This document shows positions 16,655-25,259 of a stretch of 64,000 nt of DNA, one piece after another (within the stretch, counting starts at the first letter, position 1; every line of letters begins with the position of its first letter). The stretch spans positions 620,001 through 684,000 of the forward strand of contig JACKCR010000002.1 in assembly GCA_020633975.1 (NCBI GenBank), written 5' to 3'. The DNA is from Candidatus Eiseniibacteriota bacterium. GTDB taxonomy: Bacteria > Eisenbacteria > RBG-16-71-46 > CAIMUX01. The position numbers and the translations under genes are program-made. Under the pieces are notes generated by a model that did not search any database, was not told where the DNA came from, and worked only from the letters and a program-made list of their open reading frames with translations.

Positions 16655-19600
16655 ATGCTACCTCGCACCCGCCTTTCGGTCCCGTCCCGTTGGAACTCTG
16701 CTCCCAGCCCTCTCGTCGAGAACGTGGTGTCGCGATCGATGGCGTCCGCGTTCGTTGGCTTGTTCCTCGCGAGTGGAATGCTCGCTGTCGGCACCTCGGA
16801 CGCGCCGGCCCGCTCTGCGGCCGATGTTCTGGATGCCGCGGCGGATCGACCGGAGACGGTGGTCGACGGAGAGCTCGTTCCGCTCCGCGGAGCTTCGTCG
16901 GTCCAACTCCTGCGCGACCGACTCCTCGCGCCTCTAGCGGTCACGGCGCCGTCTGCGCCCTCCGTCTTGTACAGCGCAGGTCCGGGGATGAACGTCTCCG
17001 AGCGGCCCGCGCTCGAGGGGATCGCGGTCGAGACCGTTATCGTGACGAGCGACGCCCTGGCGCCGTCGTTCCAGCGGCTCGTCGACTGGAAGAACCGCTC
17101 CGGCACGCTGACGACGCTCCGTACTGTCGAGTGGATCCGGGACGAGTATCCAGGCGAGGTCGACACCCAGGCGAGTGTCCGGGCGTTTCTGCAGGACGCG
17201 TATCACTACTGGGGCATCCGCTCGGTGATCCTCGGAGGCGGGGACGAGCACGTTCCGATCCGGCAGGCCCGGGACTACTCCTGGAACGGTCTCGCCGGCG
17301 GAACGGAGATCGCCACCGACTACTACTACGCGTGTCTCGACGGAACCTGGAACGCGAACGGCAACGACCGGTATGGCGAGCCGCCGATCCCCTCCTATGA
17401 CATCCCTACGGACCTCGCCGATGTGGTCCCGGAACTCGAGGTCGGGCGGATCCCATGCGCAGACATTGCGGAAGCCGAGCAGTATCTCGACGACTACTTC
17501 CGCTACCTCTTCGATCCGGCTCCTGGATACCTCGACCGGATGATGGCGTTCGGTGAGGTGCTCTTCGAACGCGATTGGCAGATCGGGGACTGCGACGACT
17601 GTAGTGACTGCCCCGGTTTTGGCCCTTGCGCATCCGACGACGGCGCGGAGCACTGCATCGAGGTGATCGAAGCCTTGCAGGGATCGGCGATCGGAAGCCG
17701 GATCAACGCGACGGAGCTCTACGAACGTGACTACTGGTGGATCCCGCGGGGCCGTCCGAACGCCGAGCCCCTCGGCTACGCGCGCTGGGTGAGCGAGTTC
17801 GCTCGTGGCGTGAACGTCGTCTATGGTGCGGGCCACGGAGATATCGGCCAGTGGGATCTCGGGCCCGACCAAGCCTTCGCGTCCGAGCTTCGTGTCCCGG
17901 CTGGGAGTGACCTCAGACGGGCGTCGCCCGGTCTGTGCTACGTGGCACAGTCCGCGTTCACGTCGGACATCGAGCGGAACAGCATGTCCGAGGCGCTGAT
18001 GTTCGGCCGGCGAGTCGGCGCACTCAATGTCATCAGCAGTTCGAATCTCGACTTCCCGTCCTCCGTCCGGCGGATGACGCGGGAGTTCTTCAGCGCATGG
18101 CCGGGCGACGGCACGTTCGATCCCGGGGACGCGTTCTTCCGCGCGCAGACTCTGTCCGGAGAGCGTGTCACGGAGATCCGTTCGCCGGATCGTTTCGTCC
18201 TCTTCGGCTTGGCTTACCACGGCGATCCGGACTTCCGGCCGTGGATGGGGGACCCCGGTGTGCTGGCGGTGACCGCCCCCTCAGAGATCCCGCTCGGCGC
18301 TACTCAGGTGCCGGTTCACGTCGAGTCCGACGAAGGGCCGGTCGCTGGCGCGCGGGTGGCGCTGTACAAGGAAGGCGACGCGGTGGCGGTCGGGCTCACC
18401 GGTGAGAACGGAGACGTTGTGCTCCCGTTCCAGACCGGAACCCTCGGTACCTACTTCGTCACCGTCGTCCATCTCGATGCTCTACCGTTCCGCGGTGTAG
18501 GAAACGTCGTGTCCGCCGGGACCGCCTTCCTGGACTTGGACGACGTCTCGATCGACGACACAGCGGACCCGGACGCTGGGATCGTCGGAAACGGCAACGG
18601 GCAGATCGAAGTGGGGGAGACGGTGGGTATCGACCTCACCCTGACCAACACTGGTGTCGTGGCATCCGAGGCCGGCGAGGCTCACCTCTCCATCGACGAC
18701 ATCTCGGACGACCTCCAGTTGGAGCTGGTCTCCGGTGCGTCTGCACTGGGTCCCGTCGCGCCCGGTGAGACGATCCGTCTTCCACGTGCGTTCCTGGTTC
18801 GCTTCGAGGACAACAGTCCCGACGGCGGTACGTCGCTACCCGATCGCGGCCATGCCGAACTCGGGATCGGTCTCACGTTCGGAGCGGAGACCGCGTCCTA
18901 CTCACGCTCGGTCTTCGCTCATCGGCCGACCCTCATCCTCTACGCGACCCACCTCACCGAGGTGTACGGCAACGGGAACGACCTTCCCGAAGCGGGGGAG
19001 GTGTTCGACATCGTGTTCGAGTTCCTGGACGACGGACCCGGCGGAGCGGACGGACTCGTCGCCGAACTCGTCGCCCTCGACCCGAACTCCCTCGAAGTCT
19101 CGGACTCTCCCGGTCTTCTCGAGAGCATCACGCCGGGAGATCACGGGCAGACGACCGCGTTCCGGCTCTCCTTCCGTCTCGTCCACGGCCATGAGATGAC
19201 GCTGACGCTCCGCGATCCCCGAACGGGCGCGGTCCGGTTCGAGAGAACGTTCGGGCTCGATCGCCCCGCGGCACCGGAGTTCCTCGCCGTCGAGCCAGCG
19301 AGCCACGACATCTCGTTCCTCTGGTCGCGATCGGATGCGTCGATCGCAGGGTTCCGGCTCCTTCGCGCGAGCACGAGCGGCCGTGACGACGGCCCGTTCG
19401 TGCCGCTGGGCACCGGATGGATCCCAGCTGCCTCCGACGACGCGGAGGAGGGCCACTACGTCGACGTGTCGCTACCGGAGAACAGCGACTTCCTCTACCA
19501 ACTCGTCGCGGTCGGTGGAAACGGCCTCGAGTCGCCGGGGAGTGCGGTCGAGCACGTTTCGACTCCGCCCTCCGAACTCGCAGGATGGCCAGTACTCGTC

Positions 19601-21235
19601 GCGTCCAACCACAGCTCGTTCGGTCCCCCTCTCCTCGCCGACTTGGACAGCGACGGACGGCTCGAGGCGGTCGTCGGAGGAGACGTTCTCCACGCGTTCC
19701 GGGCTGACGGTACGGGCTATGCCGAGCCCAACGGTGACGGGAGGCTGCCGGACCTGGGGCTCGGCGAGTATCTGAAGAAGCCGGCCGCGGCGGACCTCAT
19801 CCCCAGCGGCGACGGCCGCCTCGAGATCGCGGCAGTGACGGAGTACCGGCGACTCCTCGTCGCGAACGACCGGGGTGAGCTTCTCTGGGAGCACCCTTTG
19901 AACTACTCCGGGGGCCCACCCGCGATCGGAAACATCGACTCCGATCCGGGATTGGAGGTGGTTGCACTGGCCGGCGGTTCTCTCTTCGCATTCCACGGCG
20001 ACGGTACGACCGTAGGAGATGCGCCGGCTCTCACGTCATTCCCTGCAGTCTACCCCTGGTCCGGGATCTGTCTGGCCAACGTGGACGATGACTTGGAACT
20101 CGAGATGCTCTTCACCACGAACTCGAGCGAGCCGAACGACGCGACCTTCCAGGCGATCAACGGCGACGGCACGAGCGTGGAGGGCTTCCCGCTCCGCTAC
20201 GCGGACTACGCGGCCGGTGACCACAGGTCCGGAGCGACACCCGCGGCAGCCGATGTCAGTCCGAGGAACCCCAACGGATCTTCGTCCGAACCGCTGCCCG
20301 AACTGTTCATGACGACGGCGGATCACATCTGGATGATCGACCCAGACGCTCCGGGCGGATTCGGCTGGTCGCGAGCCATCGAACCGATGTCGTACGATCG
20401 CGTCACCTTTCCCGCGCTCGGTGATGTCGACCGCGATGGACGGATCGAAGTCGTGGTCGGCGGCGCTTCCGGTCACCTGTACGTGCTCGACGCCGAGACC
20501 GGCGAGCCCCATCCGATGTTCCACACCGAACCCTACGACTACCTCCAGCTCGACAGCGCAGCCGCACTAGACTCCCCGGTCCTGGCCGATCTCGACGGAG
20601 ATTCGCGCCCGGAGATCCTCGTCGCGGACCGTGACGGTTGGGGATTCGTCGTGCCGGGAGACGGAAGCACTCCGCGGAGGTGGCTCTGGGATCCGCTCGC
20701 CCTCTCCTTCGCGGCCTCTGACCTCGACGCGAACGGGTCGCAGAACCTCGTCGTCCTGTCGCTGGGAAGGAAGCAGCTATCGACCTACGACTTGGGACCG
20801 GGGACGTCGCATCCGCGGGATCCGCTCAGCCTTCCTTGGCCACAGGTCCACGCCAACGCGAGGAACTCCGGCCTCTTGATGCAGCGGAGTGCGGGGTTCG
20901 TCGACGTCCATGCGTCCCGAGATGCCTCGCTGGACGCGATCGACGCGATCCCTGCACGGTTCGCTTTGCACAAGCCGGCGCCGAACCCGTCGATGTCATC
21001 GTCGTCGGTCCAGCTGCCTCTGGACCTGCCCGCGCCCGCCCACGTCGACCTCACCCTCCACTCGCCCGATGGACGTCGTGTCGCCACGGTCGTGTCCGGG
21101 TGGATGAGTGCCGGGCGTCACGTCCTCGCCTGGCAGTGGGGAGACGGCGCACGGATTCCGCCAGGCGTCTACTTCCTCAGAGTCGATGCGGGAGACGTCG
21201 GACGCGCTACGCGCAAGATCACGAAGCTGGAGTAG
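16655..21235 (+). CDS. giant secreted C25 (gingipain-type) peptidase homologue, probable pseudo-enzyme
   Basis: A 1526-residue exported protein; ATG at 16655 with GGAGG 7 bases upstream. Domain order: signal segment (to about residue 55); C25-like domain (about 110-530) with ILGGGDEHVPIRQ, the His motif VYGAGHGDIGQW (His394) and a nucleophile loop YVAQSAFTSD; Ig-like domains (about 540-960); FG-GAP-like repeats (LADLDSDGRLEAVVGGD, LADLDGDSRPEILVADRDG); and a C-terminal FlgD-like sorting domain ending PPGVYFLRVDAGD. Aligned to gingipain (DVACVNGDF), the catalytic Cys is Gln432. Peptidase activity is therefore unlikely unless another residue substitutes. A binding or structural surface role is plausible. 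Confidence 0.85.
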   Translation: MLPRTRLSVPSRWNSAPSPLVENVVSRSMASAFVGLFLASGMLAVGTSDAPARSAADVLDAAADRPETVVDGELVPLRGASSVQLLRDRLLAPLAVTAPSAPSVLYSAGPGMNVSERPALEGIAVETVIVTSDALAPSFQRLVDWKNRSGTLTTLRTVEWIRDEYPGEVDTQASVRAFLQDAYHYWGIRSVILGGGDEHVPIRQARDYSWNGLAGGTEIATDYYYACLDGTWNANGNDRYGEPPIPSYDIPTDLADVVPELEVGRIPCADIAEAEQYLDDYFRYLFDPAPGYLDRMMAFGEVLFERDWQIGDCDDCSDCPGFGPCASDDGAEHCIEVIEALQGSAIGSRINATELYERDYWWIPRGRPNAEPLGYARWVSEFARGVNVVYGAGHGDIGQWDLGPDQAFASELRVPAGSDLRRASPGLCYVAQSAFTSDIERNSMSEALMFGRRVGALNVISSSNLDFPSSVRRMTREFFSAWPGDGTFDPGDAFFRAQTLSGERVTEIRSPDRFVLFGLAYHGDPDFRPWMGDPGVLAVTAPSEIPLGATQVPVHVESDEGPVAGARVALYKEGDAVAVGLTGENGDVVLPFQTGTLGTYFVTVVHLDALPFRGVGNVVSAGTAFLDLDDVSIDDTADPDAGIVGNGNGQIEVGETVGIDLTLTNTGVVASEAGEAHLSIDDISDDLQLELVSGASALGPVAPGETIRLPRAFLVRFEDNSPDGGTSLPDRGHAELGIGLTFGAETASYSRSVFAHRPTLILYATHLTEVYGNGNDLPEAGEVFDIVFEFLDDGPGGADGLVAELVALDPNSLEVSDSPGLLESITPGDHGQTTAFRLSFRLVHGHEMTLTLRDPRTGAVRFERTFGLDRPAAPEFLAVEPASHDISFLWSRSDASIAGFRLLRASTSGRDDGPFVPLGTGWIPAASDDAEEGHYVDVSLPENSDFLYQLVAVGGNGLESPGSAVEHVSTPPSELAGWPVLVASNHSSFGPPLLADLDSDGRLEAVVGGDVLHAFRADGTGYAEPNGDGRLPDLGLGEYLKKPAAADLIPSGDGRLEIAAVTEYRRLLVANDRGELLWEHPLNYSGGPPAIGNIDSDPGLEVVALAGGSLFAFHGDGTTVGDAPALTSFPAVYPWSGICLANVDDDLELEMLFTTNSSEPNDATFQAINGDGTSVEGFPLRYADYAAGDHRSGATPAAADVSPRNPNGSSSEPLPELFMTTADHIWMIDPDAPGGFGWSRAIEPMSYDRVTFPALGDVDRDGRIEVVVGGASGHLYVLDAETGEPHPMFHTEPYDYLQLDSAAALDSPVLADLDGDSRPEILVADRDGWGFVVPGDGSTPRRWLWDPLALSFAASDLDANGSQNLVVLSLGRKQLSTYDLGPGTSHPRDPLSLPWPQVHANARNSGLLMQRSAGFVDVHASRDASLDAIDAIPARFALHKPAPNPSMSSSSVQLPLDLPAPAHVDLTLHSPDGRRVATVVSGWMSAGRHVLAWQWGDGARIPPGVYFLRVDAGDVGRATRKITKLE

Positions 21236-21277
21236 GCCGAAGTTCACACATGAGGAATCGGGCACCAGGGCGGCGAG

Positions 21278-21600
21278 GTCCGCCAGGCACTACCACGTTG
21301 AGAGTAGACCGCAGCGTAACGCTCCCCTTGGTGCTGATATCCGCCAGGAACATCCACGTTGAGAGTGATAGGCAGCGTAACGCTCCCCTCGGTGCTGATA
21401 TCCGCCTCGAACATCCGCATTGAGACCGATCCGCAGCGTAACTGCGGATCGTGCGGTGTTCTGCGTCGATCACTCTCACGTTGAGAGTGATTCGCAGCGT
21501 AACGCCACAACCGGAGGCGATACCCTGCCGGAGTGCATCCACGTTGGATGTGATCCGCAGGATATTGCCGTCCCAGCCGGGTCTGCACACGGAGATCCTG
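21278..21600 (+). repeat. tandem array of about 61-bp degenerate repeats
   Basis: Five units begin at 21294, 21355, 21416, 21477 and 21540 with spacings of 61, 61, 61 and 63 bases, and a partial unit precedes them. The shared core is CACGTTGAGAGTGAT followed by CGCAGCGTAACGC. The first two units are nearly identical; later ones decay. Because 61 is not a multiple of three, the array cannot encode a repeated peptide in one frame, so it is most likely non-coding. Confidence 0.85.
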
Positions 21601-21711
21601 ACAGGTCCGGGACCTACGCCTGCTACCCCAGGCTCTTCGACAACCCTCGACGGTCAAGTCTGCATCTTCGGAAGCGCCGCCGACCGGTCCCGACCGGCTC
21701 GAGGGGGCCCC

Positions 21712-22299
21712 GTGCACGCCTCCGATCGCCGTTTTCCCGCGTAGAGATCGCGTCTGCATACGTGCAGCGCGCTCCCTTCACCATGAAGGAGTCCTCTGCA
21801 CGGCTGCAGCGACCATCCGTAGGCCCGTGGGAGCTCTCTGCAGACGTGCACGGCGCATCCGTAGGGGTGACGGCGCTGTCTGCACGCATGCAGAGCGCAT
21901 CCTGATGCGTACGGATCCGTTCTGCAGGTCTGCAGCCGGCGTCGGTGCGCGTAACGGCGCGCCCTGCACGGATGCAGCACGCGTCTTCCCGCGTAACGGT
22001 GGGCTCTGCACGCCTGCAGCACGCGTCTTCCCGCGTACGGACGGCCCATGCACACGTGCGTCGCACTCCCTCCGGCCTGCGGAAGCGTGCTGCACGGCTG
22101 CAGCGTGCTCCGGTACCCGTGGGGATGGCGCGTGCATCCGTGCAGACGGTTCCCGCACGCGCAACGATGGCCGCTGCACGTCTGCAGAACGGATCCGTAA
22201 GCCTACGGGAGCGTTCTGCACGCGTGCAGAACCCATCCCTACAGGGGAAAGTCGCGTCCGACGGTGTGCAGAGTGCGTCCCGACGCGTCTTGCGGCACC
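21712..22299. repeat. tandem array of fourteen 42-bp palindrome-centred repeats
   Basis: Fourteen consecutive units occur at exactly 42-bp spacing, starting at 21712, 21754, 21796, 21838, 21880, 21922, 21964, 22006, 22048, 22090, 22132, 22174, 22216 and 22258. Each unit opens with a 14-bp dyad, consensus CTGCACGNNTGCAG, followed by a 28-bp stretch. Several of those stretches hold a weaker dyad of the CCGTA-N4-TACGG kind at their centre. The first and last units have only one good half. The spacing is invariant although the sequence has drifted, so period and dyad look conserved. The 42-bp period keeps several frames open on both strands by construction. Confidence 0.92.
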
Positions 22300-22592
22300 G
22301 CAACCCACTGCAATTGTGGGCGGATAGCAGCAGAGTGTCGGTCGCGACAAACGGTCCTAGTGTTCGGGTCGATCCGGGGGCGAACAGCTCGGACCTGTCA
22401 TTTCTCACCAACATGACCCACCGATTCTCACGATCACGAACCAGGTTTCTCAGGGCCATGGCGCAGGGGAAACGCGGGATTTGTCACGATCATGATCCAC
22501 CCCGGAGTGATGTTTCCGGAGACTGCAACCTTCTGCATTGCAGGTGCATACAAACCAAGAGCGGGGTGAGACCAAAAGCAAGGAGGCATACC
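22300..22592. other. non-coding stretch downstream of the repeat array
   Basis: After the last recognisable 42-bp unit, about 290 bases run to the next candidate start. I see no protein with family resemblance, no tRNA and no strong hairpin here. It may hold a promoter for the following micro-ORF. Confidence 0.4.
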
Positions 22593-22673
22593 ATGGGTAC
22601 GCCGTCTCTCGATACCGCAGCTGACAAGATCCTGAAGTGGGAGTGCCGCTCGTCCCCTCGGTTGAAGAGCTAG
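22593..22673 (+). CDS. candidate 26-residue micro-ORF with optimal ribosome site
   Basis: ATG at 22593 lies 6 bases after AAGGAGG, one of the strongest ribosome sites in the window, and the frame closes at TAG 22671-22673. The predicted peptide begins MGTPSLDTAADKILKWE, is partly amphipathic and ends basic. No family is recognised. It lies between the palindromic array and a convergent lipoprotein gene. The strong site in an otherwise non-coding 1.5-kb gap is the main support; it could be chance. Confidence 0.4.
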   Translation: MGTPSLDTAADKILKWECRSSPRLKS

Positions 22674-22783
22674 TTTCCCGACGGCTGCGATCCGACAATT
22701 GGCGCGATGAGAGATCGGAAGTTCATGGAGCCTTCCTACGGAGTGAAGCCGGATCCTGTTGAGTCCGTGTCCGGACGTTCCCC

Positions 22784-23188
22784 TCACGAACGGATAACAA
22801 CGTGCACTATCCGGGCAGCGGACATTCCTCGCCGATCTCGTGCGAAGCACTGGATCCACGCAGTATCTACGGGAGCATATATGACGTCGGGATAGAAGAT
22901 CATGAAGCTCTCGTGGGTGTTGTATAGCGAGTGCTGACCGTGTCGCACACCCTGGAGCCTCAATCGCGAGTCGGTGATCCAGTCGTAGACCAGAGTGTCA
23001 CTGTCGGCGTCCATAGCCTGACAGGCGACAAGTACGGAATCACTCGCGCTGACAACCTCCGGGAACGCCACCAACGAAAGGATGACGGGGCTCCGGTTCT
23101 GGGGAGGGCTCGCGGGGTCGGAGCACGCGCCAAAGGCGAGAACCATGGACGATCCAAGAATCGGAGCAATGAGCGTTCGAAGGTTCAT
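22784..23188 (-). CDS. small lipoprotein with PKD/Ig-like domain
   Basis: A 134-residue exported protein. The signal peptide ends in LAFGACSDP, a plausible lipoprotein cleavage site. The mature part has a Pro/Asn linker and a single beta-sandwich-like segment: VVSASDSVLVACQAMDADSD then DTLVYDWITD, as in PKD or cadherin-like repeats. The start at 23188 has GGAGCC upstream. No catalytic motif is seen and the function is unknown. The nearest same-strand gene upstream is the PQ-loop protein, 220 bases away, so it is probably transcribed alone. Confidence 0.65.
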   Translation of the reverse strand: MNLRTLIAPILGSSMVLAFGACSDPASPPQNRSPVILSLVAFPEVVSASDSVLVACQAMDADSDTLVYDWITDSRLRLQGVRHGQHSLYNTHESFMIFYPDVIYAPVDTAWIQCFARDRRGMSAARIVHVVIRS

Positions 23189-23409
23189 GCTGAGGCTCCA
23201 ACGTTGGATCTCAAAACTGCCGACCGGATGCGAACTCGGCGGTCCTTGGACGAATCGCAGCCACCAACAATCGACACTGCTGGATGGCCTAGGCTCTCGC
23301 TATGCGTGGTTCCCGTTGCGCGGGGATTCCCTCAGGCGTCGGGCGGGAGACGATGCTCTATGACGCCGTTGTATGGGCGAGGGGGCGGGTCCGACGATTC
23401 CCAGAGTCG

Positions 23410-23685
23410 TTAGCGCCCCGCCCGGCTCCGCTCGCGCAGCACGATCCCCACGATCACGAAGTCGAGGATCGCGCTGAGGAGGAATCCGAGGAGGGACTGC
23501 GGCGCGAGCCACTTCTCGGTGAACACGTAGACACCGACGTTCGCGATTCCGAAGAGGGCCCAGCTCACCCAGCTCACGCCGTCCACGCTGCGGGAACGGA
23601 CGATCTGAAGCAGCTGGAGGAACGTCGCGACGGGGATCACGATGGCCGGCACCCAGCCGGCCAGTTCTACAGCCCAGTCAGGCAT
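23410..23685 (-). CDS. PQ-loop/SemiSWEET-like three-helix membrane protein
   Basis: A 91-residue protein with three hydrophobic helices (about 8-28, 41-56 and 64-84). Between the first two is a PQ-loop-like motif, QLLQIVRSRSVDGVSWVSWA. It resembles half-transporter SemiSWEET and PQ-loop families, which dimerise to move sugars or other small solutes. The proline-glutamine pair itself is not preserved, so transport is a cautious inference. The ribosome site is weak. The gene lies 83 bases downstream of the H1-tailed AAA+ gene on the same strand and could be cotranscribed with it. Confidence 0.7.
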   Translation of the reverse strand: MPDWAVELAGWVPAIVIPVATFLQLLQIVRSRSVDGVSWVSWALFGIANVGVYVFTEKWLAPQSLLGFLLSAILDFVIVGIVLRERSRAGR

Positions 23686-23768
23686 GTCCGTCGCCCGTTC
23701 GTGTCACCTTCACCACCCCACATCCCTTTCCCGTCCACCCTCGCGACCGCCGCGACGTAGATGGGAGT

Positions 23769-25259
23769 CTACCTTCGCCGCTGCTTCTTGTCGTCCACGC
23801 GTCCGTCCCGAGGCCGTTCCTGCTCTTCGCTCATGGGGGCATCGATCACGACGTCGCCGTGATCCATCCCGACGTGGATGCGCCGGCTCGTGCGGTGCTC
23901 GAGGAGATACCGCGCGAGCGGATTGAAGAGCCGCTGCTCGAGGGTCCGGTTGAGGAACTTCGCGCCACCCTTGCCACACAGGTCGTCCGTGATCAGCTCG
24001 TCGAAGACGGCGGGGGCGACTGCGATCGTGGTCTTCTTCTGGGCCATCCGGTGGAGAACCTTGTCCACCTTGTACCGCGCGATGAGGCGCACTTCGGGAA
24101 CGGAAAGGGGAGGGAGCTCCAGGATCTCGTGGAACGAGTCGAGGAGGTCCGGCATGACGAACCGTCCGACGACTTCGCGAAGGCGGGCTTCCGGTGTCTT
24201 CGTGGGGCGGCCGAAGCCGATCTCCTGCATCGCCAGTTCTTCGCGCGGGATCGTCAGGGTGACGAAGACGAGCGTCTTCTCGAACGTGACCTCGCCGAGT
24301 AGATCGTCGAGTCGCCCGCGTTCCAGGATGTTGAGGAGCACCCGCTGCAGCGCCGGATGGGCGTGCTCGAGTCCGCGCAGGAGCAGGATCGCTTCTGGGT
24401 TCTCGCGCACGGGCGCGGTGAGGACGCCGGGGAAGTAATGCGTCTCGCTTCCCGGGACCAGTGTCGCGCCGAGGCGGGCGAGCGACTCTTCGTCGTCGAA
24501 CTCGCTGAGGTCGATCGACACGACAACTTCGTCCGAGCCGAAGACGACCTCACCGACGGCGTACGCGACTTCGTTCTTTCCGACACCCTCGGGGCCGACC
24601 AGGAGGAACGCGCCACTCGGGCGTTCCGGCCGGAAGTCGAGGTTCGTTCCCGCGATCCGAACGACGCGGGAGATCGCGGCCACCGCATCCTTCTTCCCGA
24701 CGATCCGCTGCCCGAGCCGCTCTTCGAGGTGGAGGAGAGTGTCCGCACGTACCGCACTCAGCGCGCGCCGCTCCACGAACGCCTTCGTGAGCCGACCCGC
24801 GGCCGCCTTCTTCCGCGTCGTCTTCTTCTTCGTCGACTTCGCGCTTCGGGCGGACGTCGCCGCCTTCCTCGTTGGCTTCTTCGCGGTCCTGGCGGCTGCC
24901 TTGGTCGACTTCTTCGCCGACTTCTTCGCGGTCTTCTTGGCCGACTTCTTCGTGCCCTTGGTCGCGTTCTTGGCGCTCTTGGCCGCGCCTGCCCGCTTCG
25001 CGGTCTTCTTGACGCCCTTGGCCGCGCCGGCCCGCTTCGTTGCCTTCTTGGCAGCCTTCTTCGTCGACTTCGCAGCCTTCTTCGTCGCCTTGGTCTTCTT
25101 CGCCGACTTGGCCGCCTTCTTGGTCGTCTTCTTTGCTGCCTTCCCAGCGGCCCTGGCAGTCTTCTTCGCCGCTTTGGCCGTCTTCTTGGCGGACTTCTTC
25201 GCGACCTTCTTGGCGCTCTTCGCCTTCGTCCCCGTCGCCTTCTTGCGTGCTGTCGCCAT
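23769..25259 (-). CDS. histone-H1-like tail fused to a degenerate ClpB-D2-type AAA+ domain
   Basis: A 496-residue fusion. Residues 1-155 are Lys/Ala-rich with KKAAKK/AKKTAKK repeats like bacterial and eukaryotic H1 tails, implying nucleic-acid binding. Residues about 175-475 align with the second AAA+ module of ClpB/ClpA: RLGQRIVGKKDAVAAISRVV, Walker A GPEGVGKN (Thr to Asn), ILLLRGLEHAHPALQ where the family has ILLDEVEKAHP, and LLNILERGRLDD. Walker B Asp-Glu is Arg-Gly (295-296), the GYVG pore loop is absent and the arginine-finger region reads LLDSFHE. There is no N domain, D1 or middle domain. This suggests an inactive ATPase acting as a nucleoid-bound scaffold; the function is inferred. 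Confidence 0.85.
   Translation of the reverse strand: MATARKKATGTKAKSAKKVAKKSAKKTAKAAKKTARAAGKAAKKTTKKAAKSAKKTKATKKAAKSTKKAAKKATKRAGAAKGVKKTAKRAGAAKSAKNATKGTKKSAKKTAKKSAKKSTKAAARTAKKPTRKAATSARSAKSTKKKTTRKKAAAGRLTKAFVERRALSAVRADTLLHLEERLGQRIVGKKDAVAAISRVVRIAGTNLDFRPERPSGAFLLVGPEGVGKNEVAYAVGEVVFGSDEVVVSIDLSEFDDEESLARLGATLVPGSETHYFPGVLTAPVRENPEAILLLRGLEHAHPALQRVLLNILERGRLDDLLGEVTFEKTLVFVTLTIPREELAMQEIGFGRPTKTPEARLREVVGRFVMPDLLDSFHEILELPPLSVPEVRLIARYKVDKVLHRMAQKKTTIAVAPAVFDELITDDLCGKGGAKFLNRTLEQRLFNPLARYLLEHRTSRRIHVGMDHGDVVIDAPMSEEQERPRDGRVDDKKQRRR

Noticed and set aside
15637-17166. A 509-residue version of the methyltransferase
   Set aside because: The first 200 residues overlap the start and signal region of the divergent C25 gene and have no family similarity; the shorter product begins near 16515-16542.
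21712-22299. CRISPR array
   Set aside because: The regular units resemble one at first glance, but the stretches between the dyads are related to each other, the conserved part is only 14 bp, and no cas genes are present.
21623-22459. A 278-residue open frame on the minus strand with 14-residue Cys-containing repeats through the palindromic array
   Set aside because: The 42-bp period automatically keeps frames open in several phases on both strands. Alternative frames give equally regular peptides, there is no good start and no family match, and the DNA dyads explain the pattern better.
21236-22784. Insertion sequence or prophage remnant as the source of the repeat region
   Set aside because: No transposase, integrase or terminal inverted repeats with target duplication could be found around the arrays.
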